In this document: positions 46,294 to 55,503 of the stretch, piece by piece
How the letters are laid out: every line of letters begins with the position of its first letter
How positions within the stretch are numbered: the stretch's first letter is position 1
Assembly (NCBI RefSeq): GCF_900184685.1
Contig: NZ_FXXL01000006.1
Location: forward strand, 1,116,001 to 1,180,000
Source of the DNA: Butyricimonas sp. Marseille-P3923
GTDB taxonomy: Bacteria > Bacteroidota > Bacteroidia > Bacteroidales > Marinifilaceae
Length of the DNA stretch: 64,000 bases
Reading direction: 5' to 3'
Notes under the pieces: generated by a model
Told to the model about the DNA's origin: nothing
Databases searched by the model: none
The model's input: only the letters and a program-made list of their open reading frames with translations
Program-made: the position numbers and the translations under genes

Positions 46294-48771
46294 CTAAAAT
46301 TCCTCTTCTATGCCATTCATTTCATTCTGTTGGCGTTGTTGTTTTTTGGGGGTGGCTTTCATGTTGCCGAAATTGTAGCTTAGGGTGAAGCGGAATACTT
46401 GCCCTTTTCTCCAGCTATCGCTATCTTGACGGAAGCCGTTGCCGGAGGTGACACTATGCCAGTTGCGGGAATTAAGGATATCCTGTACGTTTACGCTGAA
46501 AGTAACTTTCCGGTTGAAGAACGATTTCCGGGCACCGAGATCTATGCTGTAATTGGATTTCCGGTGTCCTTGGGCAATGATCCGTCTCGAATTATAATTC
46601 CCCGTTGCCTGTAGGGAAATAGCGTAGGGAAGCATGGCATTGGCGATCATTTTGGCATTCCACGAGAAATTATCATCTTTTTCCCCTGTTACCGGGGTGT
46701 CGGTTCCTTCCGGCGTGTACGAGAAGCCGTCCAGCTTGTTGTAATAGAGATTCATGGTGGTCGTTATATCCAGAAAGCTGAAAAATTTGTTTTTTGCCAC
46801 GATTTCGGCTCCGGTGGACGACGATCGCGTGATATTGGCGGAAGTGCTTTTCATCACGTCTCCCTCGCGGTAGCGGATACGTTGGATGACATCATCCGTG
46901 TTCCGATAGTACGCGGAAAGTGAAAGCGTGTGTTTTTCCCAGTTCTTAATGTAGTTTACCTCGAAGGAGTTGGAGAACTCCGGATCGAGGTACGGGTTGC
47001 CATACGAGATATTGAGCGAGTCAGTCATGTTCACGAACGGGTTTAGCTGCCATCCGCGGGGACGGGAAATGCGACGGGTGTAATTTATTTGTACTTCGTT
47101 GTCTTTCGGCAGGCTGTACGAAAGAAATACACTGGGGAACAGACTGAAGTAATCATTTTTGTAAGGTTTCACCTCGCTCCGGTGTTCCCCGTAACCCAAT
47201 GATTTCGTTTCGGTATCCGTGTATTCTCCCCGTAACCCGACTTGTACCCCGAATTGGTTTAATTTGGTCGAATACGTGGCATATAGAGCCTGTATATTCT
47301 GGTCGTATATGTATTTGTTGAACAATAGTTCGTCCAGCACGGCAGATGCTTCCGTTGCCCCGGAATAGGTTTCCACGGGACTTTTCCGGTTGCTGAGCGA
47401 GCCTTTGTACCCGGCTTCCACTTTACTGTCTTCGCTGAATTTATTTACATAGTCCACTTGAAATTCCCATGATTGGCTGCGGTTGTCGCTTTCCTGTTGT
47501 TGCCATGAAGCGGTTTCTTTTCCTTCCGGGTAAAACGAGTGTTGCTTGTACGTGTCCGTACCGTCCGATTTCCACAAGTCCCATGAAGCGCGGGCAGTGA
47601 TGTTGCTGTTTTTATTGAATTCGTGTTTATAGTCCAGATTGATATTATTGCCGTTCGACGAATTCTTGGAATGCGTCAGTCGTTCGCTCGTGGTGAAAGA
47701 TCCCGGCACGTTGCTCTCGTAACGGATCATATTGTCCGATTTCCGATCCCCGAAGTGCGCGAATGCTTCCAGACTCAAGTGATCCTTGGGGGTAAAGTTA
47801 TAGGTAATTCCCGCGCGGACGAATACCGAGCTACCGTTCCGGTCACTTTTTCCTTTCTGGTTCAAGTAGGAAACGGGGTTACCTGCTTCGTCCGTGTTCG
47901 TGCGGTTGGTATTGTCTTCCCCCTCCGATTTCCTTTGCCGGTATCCGGCGTTCAGGTAGGTTTCCACTTTGCCGCTATTGTAGTTTATATTGGCGCTGGC
48001 ATTATAGCCGCCCTGTGTATCGGCTCCGGTTTGTATGCTTCCGTAATAGCCTGCTTTCCGGTCTTTTTTTAGGATAATATTGATAATGCCTGATGTCCCT
48101 TCCGGGCTGAATTTTGCCGAGGGATTGGTGATCAGTTCTATCCGTTCGATACTTTCCGCCGGAATCTGCTCAAGTATCTGTGCTTGGTTATCCGCGGTCA
48201 AGCCGGATGCTTTCCCGTTAATCCAGATCGTCACGCTGGAATTACCCCGCAGGGAGATTTCCCCCTCGTTGTCCACTTCCACGGAGGGAATATTGCCGAG
48301 AATATCACTTGCCGATCCTCCCGCTTGAGAGATGTTAGAGGCCACGTCAAAAACCTTTTTATCAATCTCGAACCTCATTTGAGCGCGTTGCGCGACTACT
48401 TGAACTTCGCTGATTGCTTGGGTATCTTCCTCCAGAAGGAGGTTGCGCAGGTTGATATTTCTCTCTTTCGAGGAGATCGTGAACTCCTTTTCCAGCGTCC
48501 GATACCCGATATAGGATGCGGAGAGAATATAAGTACCGTTTTTAATTCTACTCAAGTGGAACACTCCGGTGGAGTCGGTCACTGTTCCCGTGACTAACGT
48601 TTTGCCGGAATCTTTTGTCCGGATACTTACGTTTACAAACTCTAGGGCTTCTTTTGTCTTCGCGTCGATAATCTTCCCCTTGATACTTCCCGTTTGTCCG
48701 GTTTGCGAGAACACGGCAGTGCCCAATAAGACAAGGAAGATAGTCAAGACGACATCTTTCATTTTACTCAT
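46294..48771 (-). CDS. outer-membrane beta-barrel TonB-dependent receptor (OMP_b-brl_3 type)
   Basis: Outer-membrane protein of 825 aa on the minus strand. The start at 48771 (MSKMKDVVLTIFLVLLG) gives a clean signal peptide ending 'TAVFSQTG'; the longer reading adds 14 hydrophilic residues. A carboxypeptidase-like repeat follows ('GSIKGKIIDAKTKEALEFVN' to 'SYIGYRTLEKEF'), then a plug-like region ('GGSASDILGNIPSVEVDNEG', 'IERIELITNPSAKFSPEGTS') and a long barrel with 'INYTRRISRPRGWQLNPFVN'. This is the receptor class without an SusD partner. No partner genes adjoin it, and the substrate is unknown. The C-terminus is a short Gln/Glu-rich tail after the last strand. Confidence 0.93.
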   Translation of the reverse strand: MSKMKDVVLTIFLVLLGTAVFSQTGQTGSIKGKIIDAKTKEALEFVNVSIRTKDSGKTLVTGTVTDSTGVFHLSRIKNGTYILSASYIGYRTLEKEFTISSKERNINLRNLLLEEDTQAISEVQVVAQRAQMRFEIDKKVFDVASNISQAGGSASDILGNIPSVEVDNEGEISLRGNSSVTIWINGKASGLTADNQAQILEQIPAESIERIELITNPSAKFSPEGTSGIINIILKKDRKAGYYGSIQTGADTQGGYNASANINYNSGKVETYLNAGYRQRKSEGEDNTNRTNTDEAGNPVSYLNQKGKSDRNGSSVFVRAGITYNFTPKDHLSLEAFAHFGDRKSDNMIRYESNVPGSFTTSERLTHSKNSSNGNNINLDYKHEFNKNSNITARASWDLWKSDGTDTYKQHSFYPEGKETASWQQQESDNRSQSWEFQVDYVNKFSEDSKVEAGYKGSLSNRKSPVETYSGATEASAVLDELLFNKYIYDQNIQALYATYSTKLNQFGVQVGLRGEYTDTETKSLGYGEHRSEVKPYKNDYFSLFPSVFLSYSLPKDNEVQINYTRRISRPRGWQLNPFVNMTDSLNISYGNPYLDPEFSNSFEVNYIKNWEKHTLSLSAYYRNTDDVIQRIRYREGDVMKSTSANITRSSSTGAEIVAKNKFFSFLDITTTMNLYYNKLDGFSYTPEGTDTPVTGEKDDNFSWNAKMIANAMLPYAISLQATGNYNSRRIIAQGHRKSNYSIDLGARKSFFNRKVTFSVNVQDILNSRNWHSVTSGNGFRQDSDSWRKGQVFRFTLSYNFGNMKATPKKQQRQQNEMNGIEEEF

Positions 48772-48883
48772 ACACTTTATACACAATTTTGAACATTCCT
48801 CGGAGAAAGACAAGTCAATTTTAGATTTTAAATTCTAAATTTCAAATCGCTTGTATCCTTGATCTTCCTCCGTGACAATAAGA

Positions 48884-48891
48884 CAAATTTA
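48884..48891 (-). promoter_or_regulatory. -7 promoter box of the receptor gene
   Basis: On the minus strand TAAATTTG fits TAnnTTTG exactly, about 113 bp before the chosen start. No clear TTTG lies at -33. The rest of 48772-49271 holds AT-rich repeat (48818-48845), one element copy (48994-49056) and the enolase leader, with no gene that I can see. Confidence 0.4.
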
Positions 48892-48993
48892 ATCGGAAAA
48901 GGTTTATAATGTCCTTGAAGTTTACTTTATACCTTTCTTTTTTTACGTTAGAAGAGGTTGTTAAAATAAAAAATTTCCCAAAATGAAGATAGT

Positions 48994-49056
48994 AACCAGC
49001 TCTCCGTCTGCTTCGCATCCTCCTTCTCTATAAACAGAGGAGGAGCTGGAATACAG
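48994..49056. repeat. short palindromic element, copy 1
   Basis: It begins CCAGCTCTCCGTCTG and ends CTCTATAAACAGAGGAGG and then AGCTGGAATA, so the ends are inverted (CCAGCT/AGCTGG). The same ends, with a longer middle, occur at 60837-60967. It lies in the receptor-enolase divergent space. Confidence 0.7.
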
Positions 49057-49265
49057 TCTTGAACGTGGGAAAAGAGGTATATAGAGAGGAACTGTTTATA
49101 GTGGAGGTTGTGGTAGTGGTTTTATTCAGAAGTGATGTTCTCGATAGATTCTTGACTTTATGCATTTTATAAACTTTAAAAACTTTATAAACTATTTCGG
49201 GTGACTTTTTCGTTTGTTTTACGTACCTTAGTCACAACAATTTATTTACCAACTTTTTAAAGTAA

Positions 49266-50555
<1,290 letters not shown>

Positions 50556-50572
50556 ATTACGAATTTTATAAA

Positions 50573-50614
50573 ATAGTGAAAGTGTCCTGATGAAGGGCAC
50601 TTTCACTATTTTTA
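50573..50614 (+). terminator. terminator of eno
   Basis: ATAGTGAAAGTG (50574-50585) and CACTTTCACTAT (50598-50609 region) pair, with an inner CC/GG extension, and the right arm runs into ATTTTTAT. Clear rho-independent form 18 bp after the stop. Confidence 0.88.
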
Positions 50615-50763
50615 TCGTGTAACTTGCCATTGGAGATGGTGAAAAATAATGGCAGATGTGAATAATGGAAAGATATTTTTCTTAAACTTGTTGTTTAAAT
50701 GTACAAGTGTGTTGCAATAATCGTGTGTTATTGTAATGATTATCAATCTAAATAGCAAGAATT

Positions 50764-51417
50764 ATGAAAAAGTATTTAGCTGAAATGATCGGAACGATGG
50801 TTTTGGTGCTTATGGGATGTGGAAGTGCGGTGATTGCCGGAAGTGAGATCGGTTTCTTGGGTATTGCGTTTGCATTTGGTTTGTCCGTGTTGGCAATGGT
50901 TTACACGATTGGTAGTATTTCCGGTTGCCATATCAATCCGGCGATTACGTTGGGTGTGCTCTTGGCGGGACGAATGAGTGGCAAAGATGCCGGTATGTAT
51001 ATGTTGTTTCAAGTCATCGGTGCCCTTATCGGTTCGGCGATTCTTTACGTGATTTCTTCCGGAATGGGATTGGAAGGAACAGGTGCGAACATGTACGGGG
51101 AAGGTAATGCGGTGCCTGCTTTCGTGGCGGAATTTGTCTTTACCTTTATCTTTATTCTGGTTGTACTGGGGTCTACCAGTGCCAATGCACCTGCCGGGTT
51201 TGCCGGGCTGGCTATCGGTCTTGCGTTGGTGTTGATTCATATTGTTTGTATCCCCGTGACGGGAACATCCGTGAATCCGGCAAGAAGTATCGCTCCGGCG
51301 TTGTTCGAGGGTGGTAAGGCGTTGAGCCAATTGTGGCTGTTTATCGTGGCTCCTTTCTTGGGTGCTGTTTGCGCTGCCGGGGTATGGAAATATTTCGAGT
51401 GCCAGAAATGTAAATAA
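50764..51417 (+). CDS. aqpZ: aquaporin Z
   Basis: Inner-membrane water channel of 217 aa. Both half-helix NPA boxes are present ('SGCHINPAITLGVLLAGRMS' and 'TGTSVNPARSIAPALFEGGK'). The filter residues fit the water-selective type: His in 'LVLIHIVC', Thr two residues before the second box region, and Arg directly after NPA. Six membrane helices can be traced. It is monocistronic between two terminators. Confidence 0.95.
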   Translation: MKKYLAEMIGTMVLVLMGCGSAVIAGSEIGFLGIAFAFGLSVLAMVYTIGSISGCHINPAITLGVLLAGRMSGKDAGMYMLFQVIGALIGSAILYVISSGMGLEGTGANMYGEGNAVPAFVAEFVFTFIFILVVLGSTSANAPAGFAGLAIGLALVLIHIVCIPVTGTSVNPARSIAPALFEGGKALSQLWLFIVAPFLGAVCAAGVWKYFECQKCK

Positions 51418-51438
51418 GATCAATATGTGATTTGATAC

Positions 51439-51480
51439 GAAAAGTTTTTAGGGCTATAACCCTAAAAACTTTTCTTTTTT
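51439..51480 (+). terminator. terminator of aqpZ
   Basis: GAAAAGTTTTTAGGG (51439-51453) and CCCTAAAAACTTTTC (51460-51474) pair perfectly over 15 bp, followed by TTTTTT. Its loop region, GGGCTATAACCC, is echoed in a second small hairpin right after it (TTAGGGGTATAACCCTAA, 51490-51507). Confidence 0.95.
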
Positions 51481-51508
51481 AGATACTTTTTAGGGGTATA
51501 ACCCTAAA

Positions 51509-51670
51509 TCAGTTTCTCCTGTCCCATTGTCGTTTAAGCCAAGCGACGATGATGGAACTTAGTACACCGCCCAGCAGGCTGACCGTTCCCGCGATCAGAC
51601 TGTCTGCTATTTGCGAGAGAAAGGTGTTGATGCTGAGGGTGAAGAACATGCCGGTAAGAAAATAATTCAT
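51509..51670 (-). CDS. small hydrophobic protein
   Basis: 53-aa protein, 'MNYFLTGMFFTLSINTFLSQ' at the start and 'SSIIVAWLKRQWDRRN' at the end, with one membrane helix from about 22 to 44. The ATG at 51670 is chosen; a longer reading to 51757 would translate a 7-bp-period repeat and is rejected. It follows the DUF6266 gene on the same strand and is probably the last gene of the holin-amidase unit. Small proteins of similar size are common after amidase genes in Bacteroidota accessory regions. The basic tail suggests a cytosolic C-terminus. I cannot name its family. Confidence 0.6.
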   Translation of the reverse strand: MNYFLTGMFFTLSINTFLSQIADSLIAGTVSLLGGVLSSIIVAWLKRQWDRRN

Positions 51671-51753
51671 ACAATTGAAAATTGAAAATGAAAAATTCCG
51701 GCCGCCCGAGAGCGATGCCTGTGCGGCTGGAATCTGAAATCTAAAATCGTAAA
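51671..51753. repeat. 7-bp-period repeat and hairpin
   Basis: ATTGAAA units (51674-51690), then ATTCCGGCCGC and GCGGCTGGAAT pair around a short loop (51695-51733), then AAATCTA/AAATCGT units. It lies between the DUF6266 gene and the small protein gene. Confidence 0.75.
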
Positions 51754-52380
51754 TCACTGAATCAATAAGCTGTCGGAAGCGCTTCTACCGTTTTTCGTGG
51801 TGGCGAAGCAATAGACATGGACTTTTGAGGCATCCCAGTCTTCCGGGAGGGCGTAGCTGGTGCTGCCGCTTTCTCCCCGGTCACGGAGTGCGACCAGTTT
51901 GGTGCGGTTCATGGTTTCCTCGAGCAAGACGGCGTACACTTTGTCATTCGGGAGGGCAAAACCGTCTTCGCTTTCTTGTGTTTCTTGCATGAACGAATAC
52001 TTCTTCGTCTCTTCGGTGTACTCTGCGCTTACTTTGGGAGGGTAGAGCATACCGTTTCCCAGCAATAAATGCTCGTAGTCGATCGTGGTGTTATACTTTT
52101 CGTCAACCACGATAGCGCCCATGTTGGCGGCGGTGAAGGCATTCGAGGGTGAGCCTTTGCCGATTCCCGCGAATCCTTTCCGGATGACGGGCAGCGCTCT
52201 CCGGACGATTGCCGTCAAGGCTTTCATTCGGGCTCGCTGTGCCAGTATTTCCGGGGTTTTGACATCTTTGCGGGCGAAGATTTTCGCCTTTGCAATGTTT
52301 TGTTTGTTCACGTAACATGTGGTTACGTTACCTACTGATTTTCTGATTTTTCCGAGTAAATAGGAATTGAATTTTGCCAT
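51754..52380 (-). CDS. DUF6266 family protein
   Basis: Protein of 208 aa without signal peptide. It starts with the DUF6266 pattern 'MAKFNSYLLGKIRKSVGNVT', then 'KTPEILAQRARMKALTAIVR' and 'ALPVIRKGFAGIGKGSPSNA'. The C-terminal half is beta-rich ('KVYAVLLEETMNRTKLVALR'). The function is unknown in the family, which occurs in Bacteroidota accessory regions, often in several copies. A second member lies at 54859. It is in line with the amidase and holin genes upstream on the minus strand, separated by a repeat and a hairpin. Confidence 0.8.
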   Translation of the reverse strand: MAKFNSYLLGKIRKSVGNVTTCYVNKQNIAKAKIFARKDVKTPEILAQRARMKALTAIVRRALPVIRKGFAGIGKGSPSNAFTAANMGAIVVDEKYNTTIDYEHLLLGNGMLYPPKVSAEYTEETKKYSFMQETQESEDGFALPNDKVYAVLLEETMNRTKLVALRDRGESGSTSYALPEDWDASKVHVYCFATTKNGRSASDSLLIQ

Positions 52381-52389
52381 AACTTAATA

Positions 52390-52420
52390 ATTGAAAGTTG
52401 AAAATTGAAAATTGAAAATG
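52390..52420. repeat. 7-bp-period repeat upstream of DUF6266 gene
   Basis: TTGAAAG and TTGAAAA units, four in a row, directly before the gene at 52380. A near-identical array is found at 60570-60601 and 63303-63330 inside surface genes. Confidence 0.85.
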
Positions 52421-52433
52421 AATTTTGCACCCT

Positions 52434-52476
52434 TTGCATGGATCCGATACATCGGATGCAAATTTTTTAATATTGA
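52434..52476. other. hairpin between amidase and DUF6266 genes
   Basis: TTTGCAT, ATCCGA and TCGGAT, ATGCAAA (about 52434-52466) form a stem, followed on the plus strand by TTTTTTAAT. Its T-run faces the plus strand, where no gene reads into it, so its use is unclear; on the minus strand it would be a plain hairpin in the spacer. Confidence 0.5.
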
Positions 52477-52488
52477 ACCTGTAACTTG

Positions 52489-53079
52489 TTACTCGCTCCT
52501 GCCGAGTAACAAACTCTCCAACGTGATCTCCGGGAGTGCGGGACCCGGATCGAGTTTACGGGAGGTGATGTCCGAGTGGTGCAGGATGTGGTAGATGGGG
52601 TACGCGGAGATTAGCAGGCGACATACTTGGCGCAGGGTTTCAACTTGTGCGTCGGTGTATTTGTGCCAGTACGTGAGTTTGTCGTTCGCATAGTCCGCGT
52701 AGACCTCGGAAGGCATTACTTCCACCCCACATTCGGCGAAAAAACGTTCGCCTTTTCTTTGCAGTTTTCCGAGGTTGTCGAGTTCAATGCCGATAGAGAA
52801 ATGATTGAATTCGGCACGTCCCCGGTAGTAGCTGCGCCCGGCGTGCCATGCCTCCACGTTGAAGGGCACGAGTTGGATGAGCTCCCCGTCACGGGCGATC
52901 ACGAGGTGGGCGGATGCTCCCATGTCGGGGCGGCAAAGATAAAGTGCTGATGATAGGGCGTTTCTGCCTGCCGTGTAGTGTAAGACGATGGTGTCCGGGT
53001 CTTTCAGCAATCTGGTGTTTTTCGAGCAAGTCAAGTGAACTGCATGGCAGTCTACAAGACGATGGTTTAGTATGTCCAC
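52489..53079 (-). CDS. N-acetylmuramoyl-L-alanine amidase (PGRP/amidase_2 fold)
   Basis: Peptidoglycan hydrolase of 196 aa that cuts the bond between muramic acid and the stem peptide. Zinc-site features are 'TIVLHYTAG' (first His) and 'ILHHSDITSRKLDPGPALP' (second His and a third ligand, Asp in place of the usual Cys). The substrate groove shows 'DMGASAHLVIARDGELIQLV' and 'EAWHAGRSYYRG'. No signal peptide is present, so it would need the holin or another route to reach the wall, like a phage endolysin. It lies between the holin gene and the DUF6266 gene. Confidence 0.93.
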   Translation of the reverse strand: MDILNHRLVDCHAVHLTCSKNTRLLKDPDTIVLHYTAGRNALSSALYLCRPDMGASAHLVIARDGELIQLVPFNVEAWHAGRSYYRGRAEFNHFSIGIELDNLGKLQRKGERFFAECGVEVMPSEVYADYANDKLTYWHKYTDAQVETLRQVCRLLISAYPIYHILHHSDITSRKLDPGPALPEITLESLLLGRSE

Positions 53080-53184
53080 GGTAGAAATTTAGAATTTAAA
53101 ATGAATTATTCTGTGATTGTCGATTCAATGATTTTGTGATTGCAAGGGAACGTTGTTGGTGTAACCTCAATCGTAAATCATAAA

Positions 53185-53562
53185 TTAAAACCGGCGTCGT
53201 TTCCGGGTGATGGTTTGTAAAATTTTTTCTCCGCCGCGTCCGATGACATAACCGCCAAGACCGATTTCGAGCAAGTCCCAGAAACGGGAGGTGTCAGCGA
53301 GGGTAGGCAGGCTGACGAATGTGCCCGTGAGGATGATGGTCGCGAATGTCAGCATCACCAAGGGGCGCCACGAGCGTTGCAGCCAATTGCCTCGGGCTTC
53401 TTCCCGGAGTACCGAACTTTGTTCTTCTGCCAGTTTTTCGACGTGTGTCTGGAGTTTTTCAGTCAGTTCCGCTTCCAGTTGTCTTTTTTCTCTCGCGGGG
53501 AGAGTCAGGCGGTCTACTGTTTCGCCAATCGCGTTGATAAGTGTTGTTAAAGGTTTCATCAT
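53185..53562 (-). CDS. holin of the 3-TM superfamily (GTA_holin_3TM-like)
   Basis: Inner-membrane protein of 125 aa. After a charged helical N-terminus ('ETVDRLTLPAREKRQLEAEL', coiled) come two strong hydrophobic segments, 'PLVMLTFATIILTGTFVSLP' and 'DLLEIGLGGYVIGRGGEKIL', and a basic tail, 'RKRRRF'. The pattern 'WRPLVML...GLGGYVIGRGGEKI' is typical of these holins. ATG at 53562 (or 53559) is chosen because it lies 22 bp after a good -7 box; the longer reading crosses that promoter. It is the first gene of a unit with the amidase and DUF6266. Confidence 0.85.
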   Translation of the reverse strand: MMKPLTTLINAIGETVDRLTLPAREKRQLEAELTEKLQTHVEKLAEEQSSVLREEARGNWLQRSWRPLVMLTFATIILTGTFVSLPTLADTSRFWDLLEIGLGGYVIGRGGEKILQTITRKRRRF

Positions 53563-53583
53563 ATCTTTGTTTTTTTGTCGGGA

Positions 53584-53632
53584 CAAAGATATAGCCATGA
53601 TTTTCCTTTCCCGTTACGGGCGATATGTGGAT
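53584..53632 (-). promoter_or_regulatory. promoter A, with shared 16-bp motif, for the holin unit
   Basis: Read on the minus strand: ATCCACATATCGCCCG (53632 down to 53617), 25 bp, then TATCTTTG (53591 down to 53584), an exact -7 box, 22 bp before the holin ATG. There is no TTTG at -33; the motif lies where an activator would bind. The same motif at the same distance occurs at 53991-54039 and 55734-55782. Confidence 0.7.
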
Positions 53633-53695
53633 GTTGGGGGATATGGACAGTGTAGATTATCATACTAAAGGCATCGAATTCGATGCCCTTAAAAT

Positions 53696-53968
53696 TTATT
53701 CCACTAACAGTCTTTCGATATCTTTCAACCGGTAGTAGGATTTTTTGCCTACTTTCCGGGTGGGGATGTTGTATTTTTTGACGTGTTTGTAAAGGGTGTT
53801 GGGTTGGATGTTCAGTATTTTGCACACTTCCGTCGAGTCCACCCATTCGGAGTGTAGCCGGGCGGGGATTTTCTCGATGGTGAGGATGAGTTTGGCGATT
53901 TTGGCAGTCAGGAGCGATACTGCTTTGACGAGAGCGACGATGGCTTCGATTAAATTGATGTTTTTCAT
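53696..53968 (-). CDS. helix-turn-helix protein (HTH_17 type)
   Basis: Small DNA-binding protein of 90 aa. An N-terminal amphipathic helix (1-33, 'NLIEAIVALVKAVSLLTAKI') may mediate dimer formation. The C-terminal part, 'DSTEVCKILNIQPNTLYKHV' and 'IPTRKVGKKSYYRLKDIERL', is the excisionase-like winged helix of the HTH_17 group. ATG at 53968 is set by a promoter 23 bp upstream; longer readings would cross the promoter and a repeat. It has its own copy of the shared promoter motif, so it may regulate itself and the two neighbouring units (inference). Confidence 0.85.
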   Translation of the reverse strand: MKNINLIEAIVALVKAVSLLTAKIAKLILTIEKIPARLHSEWVDSTEVCKILNIQPNTLYKHVKKYNIPTRKVGKKSYYRLKDIERLLVE

Positions 53969-53990
53969 GATATTTATTTTTTTGTTATTA

Positions 53991-54039
53991 TAAAAATAGT
54001 CCGTTGCCACCAGTGAAGGTTCACGGGCGGTACGTGGAT
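53991..54039 (-). promoter_or_regulatory. promoter B, with shared 16-bp motif, for the HTH gene
   Basis: On the minus strand: ATCCACGTACCGCCCG (54039 down to 54024), 25 bp, TATTTTTA (53998 down to 53991), then 23 bp to the ATG. Motif-to-box spacing is identical to promoters A and C. Confidence 0.65.
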
Positions 54040-54135
54040 TTTGGTATTTTTCGGAAGGGGATGTGTGGGGTGAAGGACAAAAAAGTCCGCCATTCCCGGG
54101 GGAGGGCGGACATGAAAGGGGTGGAACATCGGGTG

Positions 54136-54834
54136 TTATTGTCGGTTGCAATCTTTTTGTTCGATATGGTCGAGGTACATTCGTTTTATTTTGTCCAGAA
54201 AGGTGGTTGGGTTCGGTCGACTTTTGACGTGACTCATGAGGGTGTCGTAGTCTTTGTTCGGGGGGAGGTTCCACGCGCGGCAGAAGTAGTGGATGAAGTC
54301 TTTCTTTCGCCATTCTTCACGCGTGCATCCGGCGATGCCCGTGTCGAAGAGGAATGATAGCATCTCGGCAGCTTCCGATTCGGTGACGTTTAGGCATAGC
54401 GGCGAGGGAGGGACGGGAGGCAGCCCGTTCGTCCACCCGTGTAAACGGAGGTAGGCATCCTGTACCACCCGCAGGTAGTCGTCCGCGCGGAAGCGGGTGG
54501 GAGTGTCCAGTTGTTCCGGGGGCAGGGGAACACCGTCTTTCGTCACGCGCAGGAAACGGTGGGTGTAATGCCCGTTGCGGAAGGTGATGGTGCCTTTCAT
54601 GTCGAGCAGGTGTTGCTGTACCATGGAGAGTATCATCTTGTTGTTGGCGGCGGCGAGCACGGTTTGGCAGATGGTGCGGGTTACGATGGCTTCTTTCTTC
54701 AGCAATAGCTTGTAGAGTTCTCCCGGCGATGTGGTGCCGTTGAAACGGAGTTCCGCGGGGGTGTTTCCCGATAGTTCGATGTCGGCGGTCGCGAGAGTGG
54801 TGATATAGTCGGTGATGTATTCTTCTTCGTTCAT
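54136..54834 (-). CDS. RteC-like protein
   Basis: Cytosolic protein of 232 aa. The C-terminal third, 'TESEAAEMLSFLFDTGIAGC' to 'SRPNPTTFLDKIKRMYLDHI', resembles the end of RteC, the excision regulator of Bacteroides conjugative transposons, in order and spacing: a helix for counting, an aromatic-rich helix, then R-x-NPTxFLDxLK. The N-terminal 130 residues are helical and not clearly related to RteC. It starts 24 bp after the DUF6266 stop, so the two are one unit. No mobilisation or integrase gene is in the window to support a transposon. The assignment is from pattern memory. Confidence 0.55.
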   Translation of the reverse strand: MNEEEYITDYITTLATADIELSGNTPAELRFNGTTSPGELYKLLLKKEAIVTRTICQTVLAAANNKMILSMVQQHLLDMKGTITFRNGHYTHRFLRVTKDGVPLPPEQLDTPTRFRADDYLRVVQDAYLRLHGWTNGLPPVPPSPLCLNVTESEAAEMLSFLFDTGIAGCTREEWRKKDFIHYFCRAWNLPPNKDYDTLMSHVKSRPNPTTFLDKIKRMYLDHIEQKDCNRQ

Positions 54835-54858
54835 GGGTGTTCGTATTTTGTTTTGATA

Positions 54859-55503
54859 TTAATCGTTCAATTTGATGTAGGTGTCCGGGGTGTAAGCGTC
54901 GCCCTCGCGTGAAATGAAATAACAGTAGAGATGCGTCGCGATGCCGGGAGTGTTTTCCGTGGTGAAGGTGGCTCGCTCGTCGTCGCGGCATACGGGTAGC
55001 GGATTGACGAACCGGATGGTGAACGACCGGTTCTCGTTCAGGTATGCCACCGCGAGGCGGTCGGTGTTCCGCGGCGATTGTTTTCCGGCGTGGTTTTCCC
55101 ACGTGAGGGTGACCGTGCCGTCGGTGTTGCGGGTGGCAATCATGTTGTCGGCAGTCTTGAGTCCGCTCGCCGGGCAGAGCGTGAGGCGCGAGAAGTCGCT
55201 GATTGTGCCGTCGGGCAGGAATACGCCCATGTTGGTTTTCAAGTAGAGCGAGTAGCCGGATGACGCGGCGGCTTTGTCGGCGGCGGTTCGCCACGCGTCC
55301 CGTAGCGGGGTTTCCCGCAGGCGTTGGTAGAAGCGCACGCAGGCGGTGAGCCGGTTCCGGTTGGCTTGTTGCTCCGGCGTGTTGGCGTCGCGGTATTCGG
55401 CAGGTGCCGTGCGGATGCGGTACTGTTGTTTCACTTTGTAAATGATAAAATTTCCGATTTTTCCCCGTAGGGTTTCCAGTAAACTCGATTCGAATGTTGC
55501 CAT
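54859..55503 (-). CDS. DUF6266 family protein, second copy
   Basis: Protein of 214 aa, paralogous to 51754. It has the same N-terminal plan, 'MATFESSLLETLRGKIGNFI', then 'NTPEQQANRNRLTACVRFYQ', 'AWRTAADKAAASSGYSLYLK' and a beta-rich C-terminal half ('TDRLAVAYLNENRSFTIRFV'). There is no signal peptide. Codon use is much richer in G and C than in the copy at 51754. Its transcript starts at promoter C and carries a leader of about 220 nt. Confidence 0.78.
   Translation of the reverse strand: MATFESSLLETLRGKIGNFIIYKVKQQYRIRTAPAEYRDANTPEQQANRNRLTACVRFYQRLRETPLRDAWRTAADKAAASSGYSLYLKTNMGVFLPDGTISDFSRLTLCPASGLKTADNMIATRNTDGTVTLTWENHAGKQSPRNTDRLAVAYLNENRSFTIRFVNPLPVCRDDERATFTTENTPGIATHLYCYFISREGDAYTPDTYIKLND

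Noticed and set aside
49213-49231. Promoter upstream of eno
   Set aside because: TTTG at 49213 and TACCTTAG at 49224 are only seven bases apart; spacing does not fit.
53563-53598. N-terminal extension of the holin
   Set aside because: The extra 12 codons overlap the -7 box and likely transcription start of promoter A.
53969-54313. N-terminal extension of the HTH protein
   Set aside because: The open frame upstream of 53968 runs through promoter B and repeats, with Pro/Arg-rich nonsense residues.
54317-55294. 325-aa minus-strand frame overlapping the RteC-like and DUF6266 genes
   Set aside because: It is a His/Arg-rich out-of-frame shadow of two better-supported genes.
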